Below are positions 58,979-64,000 of a stretch of DNA of 64,000 nucleotides, piece after piece. The position numbers and the translations under genes were made by a program. The notes below the pieces were generated by a model, which did not search any database, was not told the DNA's origin, and saw only the letters and a list, made by a program, of their open reading frames with translations. Positions within the stretch are counted from its first letter, which is position 1. Every line of letters starts with the position of its first letter. The stretch covers positions 67,226,077 through 67,290,076 of the forward strand of contig OU015497.1 of the NCBI GenBank assembly GCA_907164885.2, written 5' to 3'. This stretch comes from Dolomedes plantarius (lineage: Eukaryota; Arthropoda; Arachnida; Araneae; Dolomedidae).

Positions 58979-61180
58979 TGATCGGCGGAGGTGGAATCCT
59001 GTTATAGCTAAAAAATATGGCTTTCGTTTTAGCAGGATTTAGTTTAATTCTCCACCGTTCGAACCAACGTTCAAGAATGTCAACATGCCTTTGGAGTTGC
59101 TTGTGCATATATTTAGTATTACGATGCTTCGCTAAGATTGTCGTGTCGTCCGCAAACATGGCTAGTGTAGTGTGTGGAGAATGTGGGATATCATTAATAA
59201 AAATATTAAATAAAACAGGTCTTAACTTGGAGCCCTGAGGAACTCCAGCATTAAAGTTACGAAGTGAGGAAATTGATTATGTTGCGAACTTTAAAGGTTC
59301 TGTTAAGCAGATAAGAGCGAATTAGGTGAATAATAGCAGATGGCATCTTAAGTTTAATTAGTTTATAAATTAGTGCGCTATGCCATACGCGGTCGAAAGT
59401 TTTTTCTATGTCGAAGAGAATTGCGCCAGTCTGCATCCGATTCTGGAATCCATCATGGATGTATTCTGTTACTCGTAGTAGCTGATGCGTAATGGAATGT
59501 TCGGCTCTAAAGCCAAATTTTGCATTAATAATGACATTGTTATATTCCAAGAACATGTTAATTCTTTTACACAGTATATGTTCAACCAGCTTGCTAACAG
59601 AGGAGAGTAAACTAATGGGATGCTAGATTTTTGGAATGGAGGGATCCTCGCTAGGTTTCCTAATCGGTATAATTATCGCAGTTTTCCATGCTAATGAAAG
59701 TATTTGAATTCAAAAATTTTATTGATGAGCTCACATAAAATGTTAACGTAATTTATAGGTAAGATTTTACAGTAGAATTAGTTATGTTATCAATTCCAGG
59801 TGCTTTATTATTAGGAAGCGAGATGTCAGCATTTTGAATTTCAGCAGGGGTGGCGGTTCAAGAGGTTTGCCATTGATAGAAGACAGCCTGTTGTTGTAAA
59901 ACTGTCTGAGAATGTCGTCAACTTTATCAATAGTATATGGGCAAAAGACATTATGTTGGGGGAGAACGGATTTTCGTAGCTATCTGCCAAGGCCTCAATT
60001 TTGTCACTCGTCAGAATGCCAGAAGGGGAGTTAAAAGGAGGGAGTGGAGTAGCCGGTTTCTTAATGCGTTTTAGGTAATTCCTAATGCTACTGTCCGAGG
60101 GAGCGAGTGACTCAATAAACAGTCCATTTTTTATTTTTATAATTTTTGATATAATTTTTAATTTTATTATTACGTCTATGAAAATCACCAAGCACAGACG
60201 GTTCGCCCGTACGTTGCCAAATTTTCCTAATTTGATTTCTATTTCTAATTTGCGTTTTAATGTACAGTGGGAGTTTATTGTAGTTATTTGGGGGAATGTG
60301 AGTCTTGGCAGAGCTAAGAGCAGTATTGATATTGTCAGTGATGGAGGCAACAGCTTTCTCTATATCCTCTTTACAGTTAATACTATTGAAAGGAGGGGGT
60401 GAGTTAAAACATTATTATTATAGTCAATCCAATTTAAGAAGTGGGGGGTTAGTATAGAAGGGAGGGGAGTATTCGTATGTAAATTTAAAATGATCGGAAT
60501 ATGTCAGAGGAAAGAGCGTCTATTGTGGTAATGTCATAAGGAAAATTAATATTATTTAAAAGAGCAAAATCAATGACTGACTGAGAACCAGAGCGGCCGA
60601 AACGGGTAGAGGTGGGTGGGAAAGCAATATCTATACTATTATCATTACAGTATTTATTAATTTCCCTTCCATACCTACAGATTAAATTTTTACTGTACGC
60701 GCAATTCCAGCGTGAGTGGTGTGCATTAAAATCCCCAGCCAAAATAACTTTATCACCTAGGGAGAATAAATTTTTGAATATCAAGACTGGCCGAAAAATT
60801 ATAAGCTGCCCTGAGATAGATGCTAGCAATGTAGATGGGATTATTGAGGGTAGGATAAATTTTGACTATGTTGTTTTCAAGGATATTAAGACAGGGGATA
60901 TGATCAAATTTAATGTTTCTCTTGATATAGATTGTTGTACCTCCATAAGGTAGGGTACTATTATTAATTCTGTTAACACATGGCGTGTGTATTAAATTAT
61001 AATTTCGGATATTAAGGTACCTCGCATGGCGATTTCTAACCTCCTGTACCAGGACCAAAGCAACAAGGTTATCGATGAGAAAATCCCTAAGTTCGTCAAT
61101 ATTGGTTTGGAGGCCATCAGCGTTCCAACTGAGTATCCTAACTGCCTTACGAGAGATTAAAGAGAAGAGGGCGCCCCCTG
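58979..61180 (-). pseudogene. Jockey-like LINE ORF2 (endonuclease + reverse transcriptase), decayed
   Basis: Read on the minus strand from about 61160: an apurinic-type endonuclease start (VRILSWNADGLQ, ...VLVQEVRNRHAR), its core (ILAGDFNAHHSRWNC; SQSVIDFAL), then reverse transcriptase blocks (FGFRAEHSITHQLLR; AILFDIEKTFDRVWH; NAGVPQGSKLRPVLFN; the catalytic FADD at ~59145-59156) and the thumb part LERWFERWRIKLNPAKT. Many frameshifts and stops break it into pieces. The 3' part ends at 58979 against a MITE and the ORF1 part is absent. The order endonuclease-RT and sequence style fit the jockey clade. Confidence 0.85.
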
Positions 61181-61289
61181 GGAACCAGTCGCTAGAGCTG
61201 GGAGTTTACTATTTAAGCCCATAAGGCCCATGAAGTCTATACTGGTTTCTCTAGCATGGTTTCGTATATTTGAGATTGCAGCCTCAATA

Positions 61290-61830
61290 CCAAGAAGTTA
61301 CATTCGAGCCCATTATGATTGGTGTCGTATCGGCGTGTGACCTCATAACAGCCAAACGCTGTATGGAAGTCCTTCCTTCAGGATTGTTTTTCAAAGACAT
61401 TTTTGCTCGGCTCGTATGAATCTAGAAACCCAAAAATTCACCGTTCGAGCCGATTCCGAATGTCGTCGTATCGGCATATGGCGTCATAACCGCCGAACAT
61501 TGTTTGGAAGTGATTTCTTCACCTTTTTAAATTCATAGACACTTAGGGCCTGTTCACATAGGAGTCCGTTGCGTTGAGTTAAGGAAAAGATGACGTTGAC
61601 ACGAAAATAAACCAATCATGTGCCTCCAAATAATTAGCAATGAAATTTTTAACGCCTATGATTGGTTTATTTTCGTCTCAACGTCATCTTTTCCTTAACG
61701 CAACGCAACGGACTCCTATGTGAACAAGCCCTTATGCTCAGCCAAGTGTGCCTTCAGAAACCCAAAAATTGACCATTCGAGCCGATTCCGTATTCACCGT
61801 GATAGCGCTGACATCATATATGCATTTTAA
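61290..61830. repeat. Tandem repeat of ~130 bp, three units
   Basis: ATTCGAGCC...TGTCGTATCGGC (about 61302-61340), GTTCGAGCCGATTCCGAATG (about 61443), and ATTCGAGCCGATTCCGTATT (about 61775) head three units; AAACCCAAAAATT(C/G)ACC precedes the second and third. The second unit is lengthened by the MITE at 61546. Confidence 0.7.
61546..61731. mobile_element. Complete PIF/Harbinger-like MITE (186 bp)
   Basis: The left end GGGCCTGTTCACATAGGAGT and the right end ACTCCTATGTGAACAAGCCC are inverted and the pairing extends through GTTGCGTTGAGTTAAGGAAAA, making most of the element a hairpin. TTA occurs at 61543-61545 and again at 61732-61734, the 3-bp target duplication known for PIF/Harbinger elements. 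Confidence 0.8.
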
Positions 61831-61950
61831 GGCGAGTCCTCCGTCGGTACCCTTACAAAATATAGCGTCTTTGTCAATTTAAAGCTCCCGAGTATACATT
61901 GTGGTAAGCTTTCGCTTTATGGGCGTTCCAAAAAATGGTTGAAAGTGTAA

Positions 61951-62107
61951 GGGCTTGATCACATAGAATCCGTCAGTGCCAGAGTTTATCGCGTTGAAAT
62001 ATTTTTAACCAATCACAAACCTCCAACCGATTAGTATTGTTAAGGCCTGTGATTGCTTTAAAAATGTCAATACGAGTAACACTAATGGATTCTATGTGAA
62101 CAGGCCA
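61951..62107. mobile_element. PIF/Harbinger-like MITE (157 bp), diverged
   Basis: The left end GGGCTTGATCACATAGAATC and the right end GATTCTATGTGAACAGGCC are inverted. TAA is present on both sides (61948-61950 and 62108-62110). It is related to the copy at 16545, which shares ATAGAATC(T/C)GTCAG. Confidence 0.72.
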
Positions 62108-62767
62108 TAACTGGCTGTCAAATGTGTTTTGGACTGATGATACCCTCTTCAGTCTCAGTGGTTCTGTAAACTAAAAATATTGCAAATTTCGGAAACCGAA
62201 AACCATGCTGCTTACGCGAGAATACCATTGCATTTGCCGAAAGTAGCGGTATCGTGTGGATTCTCCTTGTCTTTCGTGATTCGACAGTTTTTCTCTGAGA
62301 AAATTAATGGCTCTGTTTTTGGAACGGTTATTGCTATTGTTTTTGGAACGTTTATTGTAATTTGTAGTTGGGCTGCGTAATGCTGGAAATGTGTACAGTG
62401 ATCGCTCAACAGCTCTAGGAATGTTGAAAAAATATATAGGACGGCATGTCCTCATAATACCCACAGAAATGCCATTTAAAGCTGCCCGTGACATCGTACT
62501 TTTTCTTCGGGTAATGCTGGGGAACGTTGGTCGCCACATTGAACATTTATTATGAGAAACATTGTATTTTGTTAAAATAAAATGACATCTGGTGGAATTT
62601 GTAATTAATTATGTGAATTTTTGGGCCTTAAATATAAGCCGACGTTATGACGTACGGGTTCCTATCTACTGCGCAAATTTACTTAATGTGTATTCAGTGT
62701 AATATTCAGTGTATTATTCAGTGTAATAGGCTTTTAAAAATGTTTATTAATTTCGAATCACCCGGTG
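62108..62767 (+). pseudogene. Mariner-relative transposase remnant
   Basis: Broken plus-strand frames give NVFWTDDTLFSLSGSVN (first catalytic block, WTDE in relatives), then ARIPLHLPKVAVSCGFS, a deleted centre, and IGRHVLIIPTEMPF...LGNVGRHIEHLL with a stop at the normal protein end. The region ends TCGAATCACCCGGTG before TATATATA, a plausible terminal repeat (complement CACCGGGTGATTC). The left end is lost at the MITE. Confidence 0.6.
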
Positions 62768-62775
62768 TATATATA

Positions 62776-63611
62776 CAATACTGTGGAAATTAAGTCGGAC
62801 AAACTTCATTTTTCCTAAAATGTGTCCTTTCCGAGGGATTTCCTGCCTGAAACTGGTTTCAACTGCATTTTTTTGCGAAGGAAGGTTAGTCTTGACTAGT
62901 TTAAACCAGTTTGACCACATCATCTTCTCGTGTAGAGCATTTTCGCATCAGTTGCGTTTTAGCTGCTATAAGATGTGGTCGATGGAGTGAGTTGTCTGGT
63001 TCTCATGTGTATGAAGAAAAGGATATCACTCCCAGGAAAAGAACTAGAATTGTTACCTTGTCAGCAAACCTCTATGACTGTGAGGGATATTGCTCAAACA
63101 GTTGGAGTTGGAAAATACAGTGTTTCCAGGATTATTAATCAGCAAAGTATGTTTGGGACAGTTTCTCCAAACCGGAAGCTTAAATGTGGACGCAAACGTA
63201 AGACAACACCTCGGAAAGGCAAATTTCTTGTATGAAATAGGAAAATGCATCCTCGCAAGGCAACTTCAGATCTTCGGAGAAAATTATTGGCTACTGGTGT
63301 GAGCGTTTATTCCTAGACAATATGAAGAAGGTTTGTTGAAACAGGGAGATTGCAGAACAGTCCAAAAAAAGTTATTATCACATGCAGTGAAGAGAAAACG
63401 TTTTGCCAGGAAATATCAATCCTGGACTGCACAAGAATGGAATAAGGTTGTATTCAGCGACGAAACGCATTGTTTCTTGAAGGGTTCCGATCAACATTTG
63501 TCTAGAGAAGCGCTAGAGAACCCATCAGAGAACAACATCTTAATCAAACAGCTAAGCACCGTCAAAAGCAGATGTTTGGGGGATATTTTACATCTGGGGG
63601 TATCAGAATAA
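62776..63611 (+). pseudogene. Tc1-type element remnant, 3'-truncated
   Basis: It starts CAATACTGTGGAAATTAAG after TA, a likely left inverted repeat. The transposase region has a good helix-turn-helix (MTVRDIAQTVGVGKYSVSRI), a GRKRKTTPR linker, a frame break near 63235, then WTAQEWNKVVFSDETHCFL with the first catalytic Asp. Nothing like the second Asp or the Glu follows, so the 3' half is gone. Confidence 0.75.
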
Positions 63612-64000
63612 AGGTCTTATCGTTTAGATGTGCCAGACGAAGAGAGAAATATGATTGGGGCAAGAATTAAGGCGTGGCGGATTGGTAAAGTTACCCTATA
63701 GAGTCTACGGGAAAATCATGCGTGCTCGCTTCTCTGCTTACATTTACTTTTATCGCTCGCAAACTGAACTTTTAGTTTTTACAAAATACAGGACAATTGT
63801 AATACAGTTTTAATTGTCCTTGTCTTTATCTACATAAGCCGCTCATTTCATTGTCATGTTTGATGTGCGCATGTCGTTCTATAATCAGTCTTATAGTAAA
63901 TAAATTCTTCATTTATATATGAGTTCTATAGGGTTTCTGTACTTAGAGACCTATTTTGGGAGAACAGCTGAACATAAAAACAAGGTTAAGGTATCAAAAT
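63612..64000. other. Unassigned end of window
   Basis: No motif was recognised after the truncated Tc1. Its missing right end is not in this stretch. Confidence 0.4.

Noticed and set aside
60085..60402. Plus-strand 105-codon frame
   Set aside because: It is antisense to the decayed LINE ORF2 and has no motif of its own.

Overview
This window looks like repeat-rich nuclear DNA from an arthropod. An arachnid, perhaps a spider, is my best guess. The basis is strong AT richness, many long (TA)n arrays, a dense load of Tc1/mariner-superfamily transposons, a jockey-like LINE, Helitron-like copies, tRNA-derived SINEs, and Ty3/gypsy elements whose Gag opens with a SAP-like domain and carries a SCAN-like capsid part. 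The organism is an inference, not something the sequence proves. I found no host protein-coding gene, rRNA or functional tRNA gene. Everything recognisable belongs to mobile elements, their remnants or satellites.

Layout. 0-12 kb: AT-rich spacer, a tRNA-type SINE (2.8 kb), a long-TIR mariner remnant (3.6-4.6 kb), a ~172-bp tandem array (4.8-5.8 kb), big (TA)n tracts, and two non-autonomous Helitron-like copies (7.2-8.1 and 10.7-11.5 kb). 12-23 kb: a GC-rich island, a LINE RNase H fragment (14.1-14.9 kb), a short hairpin MITE, SINEs, and a local repeat broken up by a 1.47-kb insertion with 13-bp target duplications and by a 1.72-kb inverted-repeat element. 23.3-31.5 kb: a young, apparently intact Ty3/gypsy element (identical LTRs, one 1380-aa Gag-Pol frame, minus strand), then a probable solo LTR, then an intact Tc1 element (344-aa DD34E transposase, minus strand). 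All three abut (TA)n. 32.4-37.8 kb: a ~165-bp satellite with a small MITE in it, a duplicated segment carrying a SINE, and a 748-bp nearly perfect foldback element between (TA)n tracts. 38.6-46.9 kb: Tc1 fragments, two internally deleted mariners end to end, a Ginger-like integrase remnant within inverted repeats, interleaved inverted repeats and old LTR-like pieces. 47-51.6 kb: a Helitron-like copy split by a deleted Ty3/gypsy element whose remaining parts suggest integrase-before-RT gene order. 52-58.2 kb: a transposase remnant, then a chain of three TcMar elements (Tigger-like, degenerate Tc1, and a DD36E Tc1 disabled by one stop codon). 58.8-64 kb: PIF/Harbinger-like MITEs with TTA/TAA duplications, a decayed jockey-like LINE (minus strand), a ~130-bp tandem repeat and two further transposase remnants.

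How the parts relate. The most striking architectural feature is that about ten element ends sit directly against (TA)n arrays. For Tc1/mariner this fits their TA target. Here both LTR elements also have AT-only target duplications. The most notable single items are the intact Ty3 and Tc1 elements, the DD36E transposase with one nonsense codon right after its first catalytic Asp, and the Gmr1-like derivative.
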